A stretch of 34,993 nt of DNA from the NCBI GenBank assembly GCA_900761995.1, contig CAAFEY010000057.1, positions 1 through 34,993 on the forward strand, given 5' to 3'. The DNA is from an uncultured Collinsella sp. (GTDB lineage: Bacteria > Actinomycetota > Coriobacteriia > Coriobacteriales > Coriobacteriaceae). Below, in pieces: positions 14,887 through 23,558 of this stretch; positions within the stretch are counted from its first letter, which is position 1; every line of letters starts with the position of its first letter. Both the position numbers and the translations under genes were made by a program. The notes beneath the pieces were generated by a model that was not told where the DNA came from, made no database searches, and was given only the letters and a program-made list of their open reading frames with translations.

Positions 14887-16239
14887 ATGGCATTCAACGA
14901 CTTGATCGCCCAGAAAATAAAGGACTTTGAACAGCAGGGGGTTCCGCAGGTCTTTGAGCGAGACCTTGATCTAGGAAACCCACAGGAGCCAAAGCGCGAC
15001 AACATCGTAAATGTGATTGTGGGGGCCCGCCGTTGTGGAAAGACGTATCGCCTGTATCAGGAGATGCGGCGGCTTCAGAGCCGGGGCGTCGAGCTTGACC
15101 GGATGCTTTACTTCAATTTTGAGGATGAGCGCTTGCGCCCGTATGAGCCATCGCTGCTGGCGGACGTGCTCGACACGTTCTATGCGCTGTATCCTGTTGC
15201 TCGAGGCGAGGGCGCCTACCTTTTCTTTGACGAGATCCAGGAAATTCCCGAATGGGGTGCGTTTCTGCGGCGTGTAGTCGATACGGAGAAAGCGACCGTC
15301 TATGTGACGGGATCTTCTTCTAAGATGCTGTCCTCAGAACTTAAGAGCGAGTTCAGGGGTCGTTCTCTTGTGCGAGAGCTTTTTCCGTTGAGTTTTTCGG
15401 AATACGTTCGATATAAGACGGGGAGTGTTCCCGAGCCAGATGCGACCTTTTCCCCGAGCGATGCAGCGCTGCTTCGACATCATCTGATCGGGTATCTTGA
15501 ACGAGGGGGATTCATCGCGACACTTGAGCAGACGCCTGCAGACGCGATTCAGCTGCTACAGGAATATGCTTCGCGAACGGTCGCCATGGACGTCGTTGAA
15601 CGGTACGACGTCAAGAACCCTCGCCTGGCATCGCTGTTCTTGACGCGGTGTATGGCATCTTCGGGACGAGAGCTGTCAGTGAACAAAGTGTACAACGAGT
15701 TCAAGAGCAGACAGATACCCGTCAGCCGTAATTCGCTCAGCGATTTACTTGAGTATTATGAGGACGCCTACCTGTTATTTTCTGTGCCGGAGTTCACGCG
15801 TTCACTGGCAAATAACATGCGGTCTGCGTCTAAGGTCTACGCTGTCGACCCTGCGATGTTTGGAGCATTCTCTCCCGCATCGGCATTGGACCAGGGCCAG
15901 AGGCTCGAGACCGCAGTGTTCAATGCGCTCAGAAGAAGGACTCCCGCGGTGAGGACCGGCTCGGTCTGCCGCCTGCTAATCAAAGAGAAGAGCAAAAGCC
16001 ATGAGGTGGACTTTGTGGCTGGGGATGCACTGCTCATGCAGGCTTACGGCCTGATTCAGGTAAGTGTGGATATGACAAGCGAGAAAACGCGCGAGCGCGA
16101 AATTGCCGCGCTCGATGCCGCGATGGCCCAGTTTGATCTTGGCGAGTCGGTAATCGTTACCATGGATGAGCAGGCCGATATTCCATGCAAACACGGCGTG
16201 GTACATGCTGTGCCCGCATGGAAGTGGCTCCTTTCCTAA
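14887..16239 (+). CDS. AAA-family ATPase with DUF4143-type C-terminus
   Basis: A 450-residue protein of the AAA_14/DUF4143 family, common in archaea and gut bacteria, biological role unknown. Walker A GARRCGKT is at residues 46-53; Walker B AYLFFDEIQEIPEW is near 111-124; the sensor-like strand VYVTGSSSKML is near 138-148. The C-terminal half carries the DUF4143 features: the helical SRNSLSDLLEYYEDAYLLF, the basic-acid VDPAMFGAF and the nuclease-like strand HEVDFVAGDALLMQAYGLIQV near 375-395, which resembles the E-x-D/E-x-K core of restriction-type nucleases but without a clear lysine. Codon use is more AT-rich than clpB or nadC, and the gene stands alone, so it was probably acquired. The ATG at 14887 follows TTGGAGAA. 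Confidence 0.9.
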   Translation: MAFNDLIAQKIKDFEQQGVPQVFERDLDLGNPQEPKRDNIVNVIVGARRCGKTYRLYQEMRRLQSRGVELDRMLYFNFEDERLRPYEPSLLADVLDTFYALYPVARGEGAYLFFDEIQEIPEWGAFLRRVVDTEKATVYVTGSSSKMLSSELKSEFRGRSLVRELFPLSFSEYVRYKTGSVPEPDATFSPSDAALLRHHLIGYLERGGFIATLEQTPADAIQLLQEYASRTVAMDVVERYDVKNPRLASLFLTRCMASSGRELSVNKVYNEFKSRQIPVSRNSLSDLLEYYEDAYLLFSVPEFTRSLANNMRSASKVYAVDPAMFGAFSPASALDQGQRLETAVFNALRRRTPAVRTGSVCRLLIKEKSKSHEVDFVAGDALLMQAYGLIQVSVDMTSEKTREREIAALDAAMAQFDLGESVIVTMDEQADIPCKHGVVHAVPAWKWLLS

Positions 16240-16283
16240 TCGTCTATGGATTTGCGAGGCCAGGACTCAGGTGTCATGGTCCG

Positions 16284-17786
16284 CTAGTCCTGGGCCTTGA
16301 TGCTCGGCAGGAGAATCTGGGCGAGGTAGTCGGTCTCGAGTTTGGTCGCAGCGTCGGCCTTGCCGTCTTTGCCGACCAGTACGTTCTTGATCTGGCTATA
16401 GGTGTAGCGGTTGCCGGTCGTGAGCTCGACAAGCTCAATGGCCGAGTCCATAGGGTAGGTCGACACGGGATTCTGCGTCCGTCCGTTGATGGTCTGGGGC
16501 ACCACGTACGGATAGACGGGACCGCTGGCGTAGACGGTATAACCGTTGCCTAGGTTGGCCGCACCCAAAACCGTATCGCCCTCATCGGGCGTAAAGCTCT
16601 CGCCCTCGCGCACCGCGACGAGCGTCACAATCGGCGTATCGCTGTCGCCGGCAAGATAGATGCATAGCGTGCTGCCATTTTGCCAAGTCTCGACCTTGCC
16701 GTACCACTCGACGGGGATATCGAGCTGGTAGAGGTCGGTTGCCTTGTGGCGGGCGTCGGCATCACGGGCCGCCTGTGCCTTTTGCGTGCTCACGGCATTG
16801 ACGGCGGCGTCGCGCCGCGCGGTTGCCGCCTGCTGGAGCACCTTGGCGGTGGCGGCGGAGCTCGCGCCTCCCTCCTCGGCATATTTGGCGGCGGCATCGA
16901 TCTGGTCGTCAGTCACCGTGTCGGCCGAAGGCACCTTGAGCTTAAAGGCGGCCTGGCTGCTTAGGTCCTGTCCGTCGCTCTTGATCGTGACCTGCGCCTT
17001 GGTGGTCGGGACGGTATAGATGGTGCCGTCGGCCGCGATGGGAGAGGCAGCGATGGAGAGCGTGTAATCGCCGGGCAGCAGTTTGATGCCGCGGCCGTGC
17101 TCGTCAACATAGAGCGTTTCGCTCACGGATGAGCCATCAGCGTCCTGACCGCTCACCTGTACGGGAATCTTAGAGCTGGTGGAACAGTCGAGGCCCGCGG
17201 CATGCACGCCAATCTGCACCGACATCATCGTGTGGGCATTGGCGGCGACAGCGGCAGCCTGCTCTTGCTGATATCCGTTCCAGGCAGCATAGCCTGCACC
17301 GCCGGCGACGAGCGCGGCGGCCACGATACCGGCGACCATCAGATTGCGGCGCTTGGGCGACATCTTGCGATGACGAACCTCGGCCTCGCGTGCCGAGGGA
17401 ACGGACGGTAGGGGAATATCGCCCATGGCGATGGTCTCGTCCACGGCTGGTGCGGAGCCTAAGCCAGGGAGCTCGCGGGTCAGCGAATCTTCGGCCGGCA
17501 AGCTGTCGAGCAAGATGGTTTCCTCGCTCGTGTCGGATTCGGGCTGATTGCCGGCCTCGCTTTTGGTGTCTTCGTGACCTGCCTCGTCTTCGGTGGGCGC
17601 GGCGCCATCGTCTTTTGCATCCTGATCATCGAGCTGCGCCTCGATTTCCGGCTCATCCTGCACATCAACGCTCGAATCGTCAAACGTAATCTCGGCCAGC
17701 GCGATCTGGTCTAGACTCTCCAGGGCCTCGGCACACGCTTCTGCATCTTGGACCGCATCCTCTTGGCCCATCGTCTCATCTTTCAT
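16284..17786 (-). CDS. Membrane-anchored protein with acidic cytoplasmic N-terminus, function unknown
   Basis: 500 residues from the ATG at 17786, chosen for GGGGGAT just upstream; an ATG at 17840 would add 18 unlikely residues. Residues 1-130 are acidic and disordered, with Thr in acidic settings (SEETILLD at 87-94, VDETIAMGD at 115-123). After a basic stretch (HRKMSPKRRN) comes one membrane span, about 148-170. The extracytoplasmic part has a beta-rich domain (LPGDYTLSIAASP, about 245-275), a helical Ala/Gln-rich region and a C-terminal domain with WYGKVETWQNGSTLCIYLAGD near 375-395. Type II topology. It stands alone between an AAA gene and a terminator. The acidic Thr motifs resemble docking or phosphorylation sites for PASTA kinases, which is inference. 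Confidence 0.8.
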   Translation of the reverse strand: MKDETMGQEDAVQDAEACAEALESLDQIALAEITFDDSSVDVQDEPEIEAQLDDQDAKDDGAAPTEDEAGHEDTKSEAGNQPESDTSEETILLDSLPAEDSLTRELPGLGSAPAVDETIAMGDIPLPSVPSAREAEVRHRKMSPKRRNLMVAGIVAAALVAGGAGYAAWNGYQQEQAAAVAANAHTMMSVQIGVHAAGLDCSTSSKIPVQVSGQDADGSSVSETLYVDEHGRGIKLLPGDYTLSIAASPIAADGTIYTVPTTKAQVTIKSDGQDLSSQAAFKLKVPSADTVTDDQIDAAAKYAEEGGASSAATAKVLQQAATARRDAAVNAVSTQKAQAARDADARHKATDLYQLDIPVEWYGKVETWQNGSTLCIYLAGDSDTPIVTLVAVREGESFTPDEGDTVLGAANLGNGYTVYASGPVYPYVVPQTINGRTQNPVSTYPMDSAIELVELTTGNRYTYSQIKNVLVGKDGKADAATKLETDYLAQILLPSIKAQD

Positions 17787-17914
17787 ATATCCCCCAAGCT
17801 CAATATCGGGACAACAATGTACCCAAAAACGGGGCTCCATAGAGCCGCCGCATGATTTGAAATCCGATTTTATATATGCGCGTGTTTTTGAATAGATGAA
17901 TAGAGGCGCAACGA

Positions 17915-17956
17915 CAAAAAGCCCCCGGAAAGCGAGCGAAACGCTTTTCGGGGGCT
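17915..17956 (-). terminator. Terminator of the TetR/membrane-protein operon
   Basis: On the minus strand a 15-pair stem with one G-U or mismatch (arms 17956-17942 and 17934-17920, AGCCCCCG core) is followed by five T. It lies 69 bases after the stop of the gene at 18025. Confidence 0.88.
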
Positions 17957-18024
17957 CTGCGAGACATTGGATTGAAAGGCCTGGTGAGCGGGCCTATGCC
18001 CAAGTGCCAACAGCGGCCAACATG

Positions 18025-19032
18025 TTACTCGGCGTGCGCGTAATCAACCTTGGCACGGCGAGCGGTAGCCTTCTCCCAATCGCTGGTGCCCTCAAAGACA
18101 TCCTGCTTGTAGGGATTGCGGCCGAGCTTCTTGGCGCGGTAGGCGATGTAGATGATCGCGGCGACGTTGGCGACCAGTGCGGCGATCGAGACCGCGGTAG
18201 CGGCGCCGGGGTCGAGCGTGGAGTGGGTCACAAAGATGGACTCCTCCTGGAAGTACGGGAACACCTGGGCAAACATGCACCAAATAGCAAGCGTAAAGGC
18301 GCGGTTCTGGATCCAGCCGCCCTTGTTCCAGATAAAGGCGGCGACGGTGGGCGCCAGCAGCAGCGCAAAGCCGCAGAACCAGGAGTGGGTGGGCAGGCAG
18401 TTGTAGGTGTAGCAGAAGTTCCAGATATCGTAGGCGATGATGTAGACCCAGGTCATGTCGGGCCACAGCATGTCGGTCTTGTCCTCGGAGGCGTAGACGC
18501 TCCACCAACCGGTCATGCAGAAGATGTTGATGATACCGGCGATGCCGTTGAACACGTTGTTCCAGCCGGCCAGCTGCGTAGCACCTTCGGAGGTGACCCA
18601 GGTGGACTCGCCCAGGACAAAGAAGTGATAGGCGCTCTCGAAGTCGGACACGACGGCGATCATGATGTTGATGGCGACGATCACAAACGGCCACGCGCGG
18701 AACCAGTGCGCCTTGCCGATCTTGCCCCACTGATACTTAATGGCGATGAAGCCCCAGCAACCGGCAAGCGCCGCGTAGACCTTGGCGTAGTGGAACCAGC
18801 TGTTCTGGTACACATGGGTGGGGTTGGTGAGCGCCCACTCGGCACCCTGCGAAACGCCGACGGCGATGGCGACGCAGTAGATGGTCATGGCCAGCGGAGC
18901 CACGCCAAAGATGATGGCCGCGCCGAGCTTGGTGCGGCGGCCGACCTCGTTGAGCACGATCAGGCCGATAAAGACCATGGCCCAGCCGGCCCAGTGGATA
19001 AGGGTATCGCTACCCCAAACATCGAACAGCAT
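18025..19032 (-). CDS. Polytopic membrane protein, probably DUF5692 family
   Basis: 335 residues with about eight to nine hydrophobic segments, starting MLFDVWGSDTLIHWAGWAM. It is rich in Trp and aromatic residues, with several His and Cys in or near the membrane (NSWFHYAKVYAALAGCWG, WNFCYTYNCLPTHSWFCG), a composition that suggests a cofactor or redox role but proves none. I believe this is the DUF5692 family seen in Coriobacteriia and some Clostridia; I cannot check that here. The ATG at 19032 is preceded by AAAGGAGA. It lies 63 bases after tetR in the same direction, so the two form an operon, divergent from the oxidoreductase gene. It could be the membrane partner of that oxidoreductase. 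Confidence 0.85.
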   Translation of the reverse strand: MLFDVWGSDTLIHWAGWAMVFIGLIVLNEVGRRTKLGAAIIFGVAPLAMTIYCVAIAVGVSQGAEWALTNPTHVYQNSWFHYAKVYAALAGCWGFIAIKYQWGKIGKAHWFRAWPFVIVAINIMIAVVSDFESAYHFFVLGESTWVTSEGATQLAGWNNVFNGIAGIINIFCMTGWWSVYASEDKTDMLWPDMTWVYIIAYDIWNFCYTYNCLPTHSWFCGFALLLAPTVAAFIWNKGGWIQNRAFTLAIWCMFAQVFPYFQEESIFVTHSTLDPGAATAVSIAALVANVAAIIYIAYRAKKLGRNPYKQDVFEGTSDWEKATARRAKVDYAHAE

Positions 19033-19095
19033 GCTGCTCTCCTTTCACACGCCCGCGGCCCCTCTTCTGATCGCGGGCAGTTTGGCCAAATGTCG

Positions 19096-19776
19096 TCAGT
19101 TCTGGGGCTTGCGCTCCGGATACTTGGCGGTATAGCCCTCGATGTGGAGTGTCGAGGCGATGATTTCCTTGACCGTCTCGTCGGGCACATCGGGGTGCGT
19201 GCGGATGTACATCAACAACCCCATGATGAGGGTGTAGAACGTCTCGTAGACATGGTCGATGCGCAGCTCATGATGGGCGACAAAATCCACCACGGTGGTG
19301 TCGCAGATATACTGCGCCACACGCTGGACCACGTTGTGCAAAAAGCCGCCGTAGAGCGCGCCGCTGCTTGAGGTGAGCGTACTCGGCAGTTCGTGGCCGC
19401 TGGCGACCAGACGCTTAAAGAGTGGGGCGACGGTGTCGAGTGCGCCTTCGATATCGCCGACGGTGCGGCTGGCGTTCCATTGCTCGAGCTCGGAGATAAA
19501 GCCGTCGATCGTCTCGTCCATAACGGCGGTGACGGCGGCGTCCATATCGGCAAAGTAGTGGTAGAACAGCGAGCGCGTACAGCCGGCTCGCTTGGTCACG
19601 GCGGAGACCGAAAGATGGGATACGCCCAGCTCTGAGCTTACGGTGCGCACGGCATCAAGGATCTCGCGGCGGCGTTCATCGCCCGTCAGGCGCTTTGCCA
19701 CGCCGTCGGTTGTTGCGGCGGCATCGACGGCGGGGACGGCATCGACCACGGAGGTATCTGCCGTGTTGTTGCTCAT
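19096..19776 (-). CDS. TetR/AcrR-family transcriptional regulator
   Basis: 226 residues. The helix-turn-helix lies at about 34-80: RREILDAVRTVSSELGVSHL then SAVTKRAGCTRSLFYHYFAD, the typical TetR recognition helix pattern. An N-terminal tail of about 30 residues is Ala/Asp/Thr-rich and disordered. The C-terminal ligand and dimer domain, 85-226, shows no clear ligand clue. The start at 19776 opens onto a 189-base divergent region with two palindromes (19835-19872) well placed to be its operators, so it probably represses its own operon and the oxidoreductase-hypA operon. Ligand unknown. Confidence 0.93.
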   Translation of the reverse strand: MSNNTADTSVVDAVPAVDAAATTDGVAKRLTGDERRREILDAVRTVSSELGVSHLSVSAVTKRAGCTRSLFYHYFADMDAAVTAVMDETIDGFISELEQWNASRTVGDIEGALDTVAPLFKRLVASGHELPSTLTSSSGALYGGFLHNVVQRVAQYICDTTVVDFVAHHELRIDHVYETFYTLIMGLLMYIRTHPDVPDETVKEIIASTLHIEGYTAKYPERKPQN

Positions 19777-19834
19777 GTTTTGCCGCCTTTCATCCTCTTT
19801 TGCCTGACCGTTCGCCTAACAGTCTTGAATATTG

Positions 19835-19872
19835 TTGACGGTTCGTCAATACTATTTTTGACACAATGTCAA
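19835..19872. promoter_or_regulatory. Two tandem operators, TTGACR-N3-YGTCAA
   Basis: TTGACG-GTT-CGTCAA at 19835-19849 and TTGACA-CAA-TGTCAA at 19858-19872 are both perfect palindromes with the same 6-3-6 layout, centres 23 bases apart, about two helical turns. They lie midway between tetR and the oxidoreductase gene. The spacing is as expected for two TetR dimers on one face of DNA. The TTGAC cores also resemble -35 boxes, so binding would mask promoters. Confidence 0.8.
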
Positions 19873-19965
19873 CAATGGCGGGTGAACGGCATGGGGGCAT
19901 GCCCGGCCTGCAAAAAAAGAGGGGCGCTGCGGTCTCGTCGGGCTGCGGCAAGAGAAGGGACAACC

Positions 19966-22743
19966 ATGATTCTCAATGGACCGGGGATTAGTTACACCGA
20001 GCCCGATATCGGCGCGGAGTTTGTGCCGCCGCTGCCGGAGCATCCGCGCGAGGCCATCGTCAAACTGTGCGAGCACTGCACCAACCGCCTGCTGCATCGC
20101 GACGAGCTGCTGGGCTACGAGTACTGGTCGTTTGCCGAGGCCGCAACCGACGAGCAGGCCGAAGTGCTCTGCAAGATGAAGATGCGCCGTCCCTATACGC
20201 TGCCCGAGATGGTCAAGCTCACCGGCATGCCCGGGGCAGATATCGAGAAGATGCTCGACGACATGAGCTACACGGGTCTGCTCGAGTACAACTGGGAAAA
20301 CCCCGAGCGCGCCAAGCAGTGGGTGCTGCCCATGCTGGTACCGGGTTCCGCCGAGTTCCTCAACATGCGCGTGAGCCAGCTCGAGGAGCATCCGGTCTAT
20401 GCCAAGTTCTTTGAGCAGGCGTCCAAGGGGCCGCTGTCCAAGGCTACGCCGATGGTGCCGCCCGGAGGCGCCGGTATCGGCATGCACGTCATTCCGGTCG
20501 AGAAGGCCATCGACGCCGCAAGCACCTCGGTGCCTATTGAGCATATCGAGCATTGGCTCGACAAATACGAGGGTAAGTATGCCGCCAGCACCTGCAGCTG
20601 CCGCGCGAGCCGTCGCGTGATGGGCGAGGGCTGCGCCGATGACCCGGCCGACTGGTGCATCGCCGTGGGCGATATGGCCGACTACGTGGTCGAGACCGAC
20701 CGCGGCCACTACGTGACCCGCGACGAGGTTTACGACATCTTGCGCCAGGCCGAGGACAACGGCTTTGTGCACCAGATCACCAACATTGACGGCGAGAACA
20801 AGATCTTCGCTATCTGCAACTGCAACGTCAACGTGTGCTACGCCCTGCGCACCTCGCAGCTGTTCAACACGCCCAACCTGTCGCGCTCGGCCTATGTCGC
20901 CAAGGTCGAGAAGGACAAGTGCGTGGCCTGCGGTCGCTGCGTTGAGGTGTGCCCGGCTGGTGCCGCCAAGCTCGGTCAGAAGCTCTGCAGCAAAAAGGCC
21001 GGCGGACAGGTGCCCGAGTATCCGCGCCAGGAGCTGCCCGATGCCACCAAGTGGGACCACACCAAGTGGTCGCCCAACTACCGCAACGACAACCGCATCG
21101 AGACGCATGAGTCCGGCACCGCTCCCTGCAAGACGGCCTGCCCCGCGCATGTCGCCGTTCAGGGCTATTTGAAGCTCGCGGCTCAGGGTCGCTATGACGA
21201 GGCGCTGGCGCTCATCAAGCGCGAGAACCCGCTGCCCGCTATCTGCGGCCGCGTGTGCAACCGCCGCTGCGAGGACGCCTGCACCCGTGGCCGCGTGGAT
21301 GCCGCCGTGGCTATCGACGAGGTCAAGAAGTTTATCGCCCAGCGCGATCTGGATGCCGCGACCCGCTATGTCCCACCTGTGGTGACCCCGACGCGTGCCG
21401 GCGGCTTCGACCAGAAGGTCGCCATCATCGGTGCCGGTCCGGCTGGCCTGTCCTGCGCTTTCTACCTGGCCGAGAAGGGCTACAAGCCCGTCGTGTTCGA
21501 GAAAAACGAGCGCCCGGGCGGCATGCTCACCTACGGCATTCCCAGCTTTAAGCTGCAGAAGGATGTTATCGAGGCCGAGGTCGAGGTTATTCGCCTGATG
21601 GGTGCCGAGTTCCGCTATGGCGTGGAAGTTGGTCGCGACGTGACGCTCGACGAGCTGCGCGCGCAGAGCTTTAAGGCCTTCTACGTTGCCATTGGCTGCC
21701 AGGGCGGCCGCCTTGCCGGCATTCCGGGCGAGGATGCCGAGGACGTGACCGTGGCCGTCGACTTCCTTCGCGAGGTTAACAGCGGCAAGATCGATACCCT
21801 GTCCGGCCGCACCATTGTGGTGGGCGGCGGCAACGTGGCCATCGACGTTGCCCGCAACGCCTGCCGTCTGGGCTCTGAGCACGTTGAGATGTTCTGCCTG
21901 GAGAGCGAGGCCCAGATGCCTGCCAGCGAGGAGGAGCGTCGCGAGGCCATCGAGGACGGTGCGCACATCAGCTGCGGTTGGGGCCCCAAGGAGGTCCATC
22001 TGGACGAGGCCGGCCGTGTGTGCGGCATTACCTTTAAGCGCTGCACGCGCGTCTACGATGACGAGGGCCGTTTTGCGCCCGAGTACGACGAGAACGATCT
22101 GCGTCGTGTCGATGCCGACCGTGTCGTCATGTCGATTGGCCAGTCCATTGTGTGGGGCGACCTGCTGGCTGGCTCCAAGGTGGAGCTTGGCCGCGGTCAG
22201 GGTGCCCTTGCCGATCCTCAGACCTACCAGACCGCCGAGCCAGACATCTTTGTGGGCGGCGACGTCTACACCGGTCCGAGTTTTGCCATCGATGCCATCG
22301 CCGCCGGCCACGAGGCCGCCGTGTCCATCCATCGCTTTGTGCAGCCGGGGTCCACGCTCACCATCGGCCGCAACCAGCGCCGCTACACCGCGCTCGACCG
22401 CGACGATGTCGTGATCGAGAGCTACGACAACGCGAGCCGCGAGGTTGCCCACGTGGACCGCGAGCGCGAGAAGGCCGCGCCGTTTAGCGAGTACGTCGAG
22501 ACCTTTACCGAAGAGCAGGTGCGCGCCGAGACCGCCCGCTGCCTGGGCTGCGGTGCCTCGATCGTCGACCCCAACAAGTGCATCGGCTGCGGCCTGTGCA
22601 CCACCAAGTGCGCGTTTGACGCCATCCATCTGGATCGCGACCGCCCCGAGTGCTCAACGATGGTCAAATACGAGCAAAAGCTCCCCAGCCTGGGCAAGTA
22701 CGCACTCAAGCGTGCCATCAAGATCAAATTCGGTCGCAAGTAA
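19966..22743 (+). CDS. Multi-cluster Fe-S/FAD oxidoreductase (glutamate-synthase small-subunit type)
   Basis: 925 residues. The N-terminal third has a helical, winged-helix-like section with CEHC near 35-38, then cysteine-rich CSCRASRRVMGEGC near 210-223 and CNCNVNVC near 284-291, and a ferredoxin motif CVACGRCVEVCP near 319-330. Next is the GltD-type helical Fe-S domain (CKTACPAHVAVQGY near 388; CGRVCNRRCEDACTRG). A two-dinucleotide oxidoreductase follows: FAD site VAIIGAGPAGLSCAFYLAE near 485, NAD(P) site IVVGGGNVAIDVARNA near 617, and the FAD closing motif DIFVGGDVYTGPSFAIDAIA. A last cluster, CIGCGLCTTKCAFD, lies near 871-884. The ATG at 19966 follows AGAAGGGA; a longer frame to 19780 would run across the operators. 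It likely shuttles electrons between NAD(P)H and ferredoxin or a metalloenzyme; substrate unknown. Confidence 0.9.
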   Translation: MILNGPGISYTEPDIGAEFVPPLPEHPREAIVKLCEHCTNRLLHRDELLGYEYWSFAEAATDEQAEVLCKMKMRRPYTLPEMVKLTGMPGADIEKMLDDMSYTGLLEYNWENPERAKQWVLPMLVPGSAEFLNMRVSQLEEHPVYAKFFEQASKGPLSKATPMVPPGGAGIGMHVIPVEKAIDAASTSVPIEHIEHWLDKYEGKYAASTCSCRASRRVMGEGCADDPADWCIAVGDMADYVVETDRGHYVTRDEVYDILRQAEDNGFVHQITNIDGENKIFAICNCNVNVCYALRTSQLFNTPNLSRSAYVAKVEKDKCVACGRCVEVCPAGAAKLGQKLCSKKAGGQVPEYPRQELPDATKWDHTKWSPNYRNDNRIETHESGTAPCKTACPAHVAVQGYLKLAAQGRYDEALALIKRENPLPAICGRVCNRRCEDACTRGRVDAAVAIDEVKKFIAQRDLDAATRYVPPVVTPTRAGGFDQKVAIIGAGPAGLSCAFYLAEKGYKPVVFEKNERPGGMLTYGIPSFKLQKDVIEAEVEVIRLMGAEFRYGVEVGRDVTLDELRAQSFKAFYVAIGCQGGRLAGIPGEDAEDVTVAVDFLREVNSGKIDTLSGRTIVVGGGNVAIDVARNACRLGSEHVEMFCLESEAQMPASEEERREAIEDGAHISCGWGPKEVHLDEAGRVCGITFKRCTRVYDDEGRFAPEYDENDLRRVDADRVVMSIGQSIVWGDLLAGSKVELGRGQGALADPQTYQTAEPDIFVGGDVYTGPSFAIDAIAAGHEAAVSIHRFVQPGSTLTIGRNQRRYTALDRDDVVIESYDNASREVAHVDREREKAAPFSEYVETFTEEQVRAETARCLGCGASIVDPNKCIGCGLCTTKCAFDAIHLDRDRPECSTMVKYEQKLPSLGKYALKRAIKIKFGRK

Positions 22744-22778
22744 GTAGTCATAACGGGAACGGCGGAAGGAATATAAAA

Positions 22779-23207
22779 GTGCACGAGCTCGGAATCGTGT
22801 ATCACATCATTCGCGATGTTGAGAACGTGGCGCGCGCCAATGGCGTGCGTCGCGTTTCGAGCGTGACGTTGCTGTTGGGCGAGGTCTCGGGCGTCGTTCC
22901 CGACTTGCTGCTCGACGCTTGGCGCTGGGCGGCAGATAAAAAGTCCATCACCGAGGGTGCGGAGCTTATTGTGGAGCCTGTCAAGGCCGTGACGCATTGC
23001 GAGGCGTGCGGCCGCGACTACGCGACGGTCGAGCACGGCAAGACCTGCCCTTATTGCGGCAGCGGCGAGACATACCTGCTGCAGGGCCAGGAGGTCATGA
23101 TCAAGCAGATCGAGACCCCCGACGAGGACCCGGCAGACGCTGCCCCCGACGGCCTCTCCGACACCCCCGATGCCGTCGACGCCGCCAACCCTCTCCACAT
23201 CGTCTAG
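22779..23207 (+). CDS. hypA: Hydrogenase maturation nickel metallochaperone HypA
   Basis: 142 residues from a GTG start (22779) preceded by GGAAGGA. The N-terminus MHELGIVYHIIRDV matches the family, with His2 and Glu3 the nickel site, and the zinc site is C74-x2-C77 and C90-x2-C93 (HCEACGRD and KTCPYCGSG). In the family it passes Ni to [NiFe] hydrogenase or urease with HypB. No hydrogenase or other hyp gene lies in this window. It follows the oxidoreductase by 35 bases and is presumably in its operon. The final 30 residues are an acidic, unusual tail (EDPADAAPDGLSDTPDAVD). That an orphan HypA sits with this enzyme hints at a nickel-dependent partner, or at a zinc-ribbon role. Confidence 0.92.
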   Translation: MHELGIVYHIIRDVENVARANGVRRVSSVTLLLGEVSGVVPDLLLDAWRWAADKKSITEGAELIVEPVKAVTHCEACGRDYATVEHGKTCPYCGSGETYLLQGQEVMIKQIETPDEDPADAAPDGLSDTPDAVDAANPLHIV

Positions 23208-23211
23208 CCCC

Positions 23212-23240
23212 TAGTCGTTTAAGAACGTCCCCAATGACTA
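23212..23240. repeat. Short dispersed element, copy 2 (inverted relative to 7503)
   Basis: TAGTCGTT and AATGACTA flank TAAGAACGTCCCC. It is the reverse complement of 7503-7531 with one difference. It lies five bases after the hypA stop. Confidence 0.7.
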
Positions 23241-23558
23241 CTTGCGCTAGAACATAAGCCACGAAATAAGTCAAGTCATATCTGTTTAAACAAAATAGCG
23301 GCAGTACAAGCGCATTCGCACTTGCTTAAAATCGGTATCAATGAACAGCATGCTTGTATCTGTAAAATACATGACTTGATGAGCGACGCTTTAGTGGAAA
23401 ATGAGTCGAAAAATAGCAACGTAATCAACTTGTAACAAACCTAGACGTTTAAACAAATAATCCAACCTTTTGCGGATTCAGCTATAATTCCACAATCCAA
23501 ACAGGTATACTTCGTTCATGTCGTGTAGGAAATACGTAGACAAAAAGGAGGTTATGTG
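23241..23558 (+). promoter_or_regulatory. AT-rich promoter region of the PTS operon
   Basis: This 318-base stretch is clearly more AT-rich than its flanks and has no credible gene. A -10 consensus TATAAT lies at 23483-23488 with no good -35 at normal spacing, as expected if an activator is needed. GTTTAAACAAA occurs twice in direct orientation (from 23284 and 23447); within it GTTTAAAC is palindromic. These may be regulator sites. No sigma-54 type (GG-N10-GC) promoter is seen, unlike in LevR/ManR-controlled mannose operons. Confidence 0.5.

Noticed and set aside
16021..16080. DUF4143 C-terminus as an active restriction-like nuclease
   Set aside because: The strand HEVDFV is suggestive but I could not find a convincing catalytic lysine; no nuclease claim is made.
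19780..19965. 62-residue N-terminal extension of the oxidoreductase
   Set aside because: It would cross the twin operators and promoter; the ATG at 19966 has a good ribosome site.
22779..23207. Evidence of a hydrogenase cluster in the window
   Set aside because: Only hypA is present; no HypB-F and no hydrogenase large-subunit motifs occur nearby.
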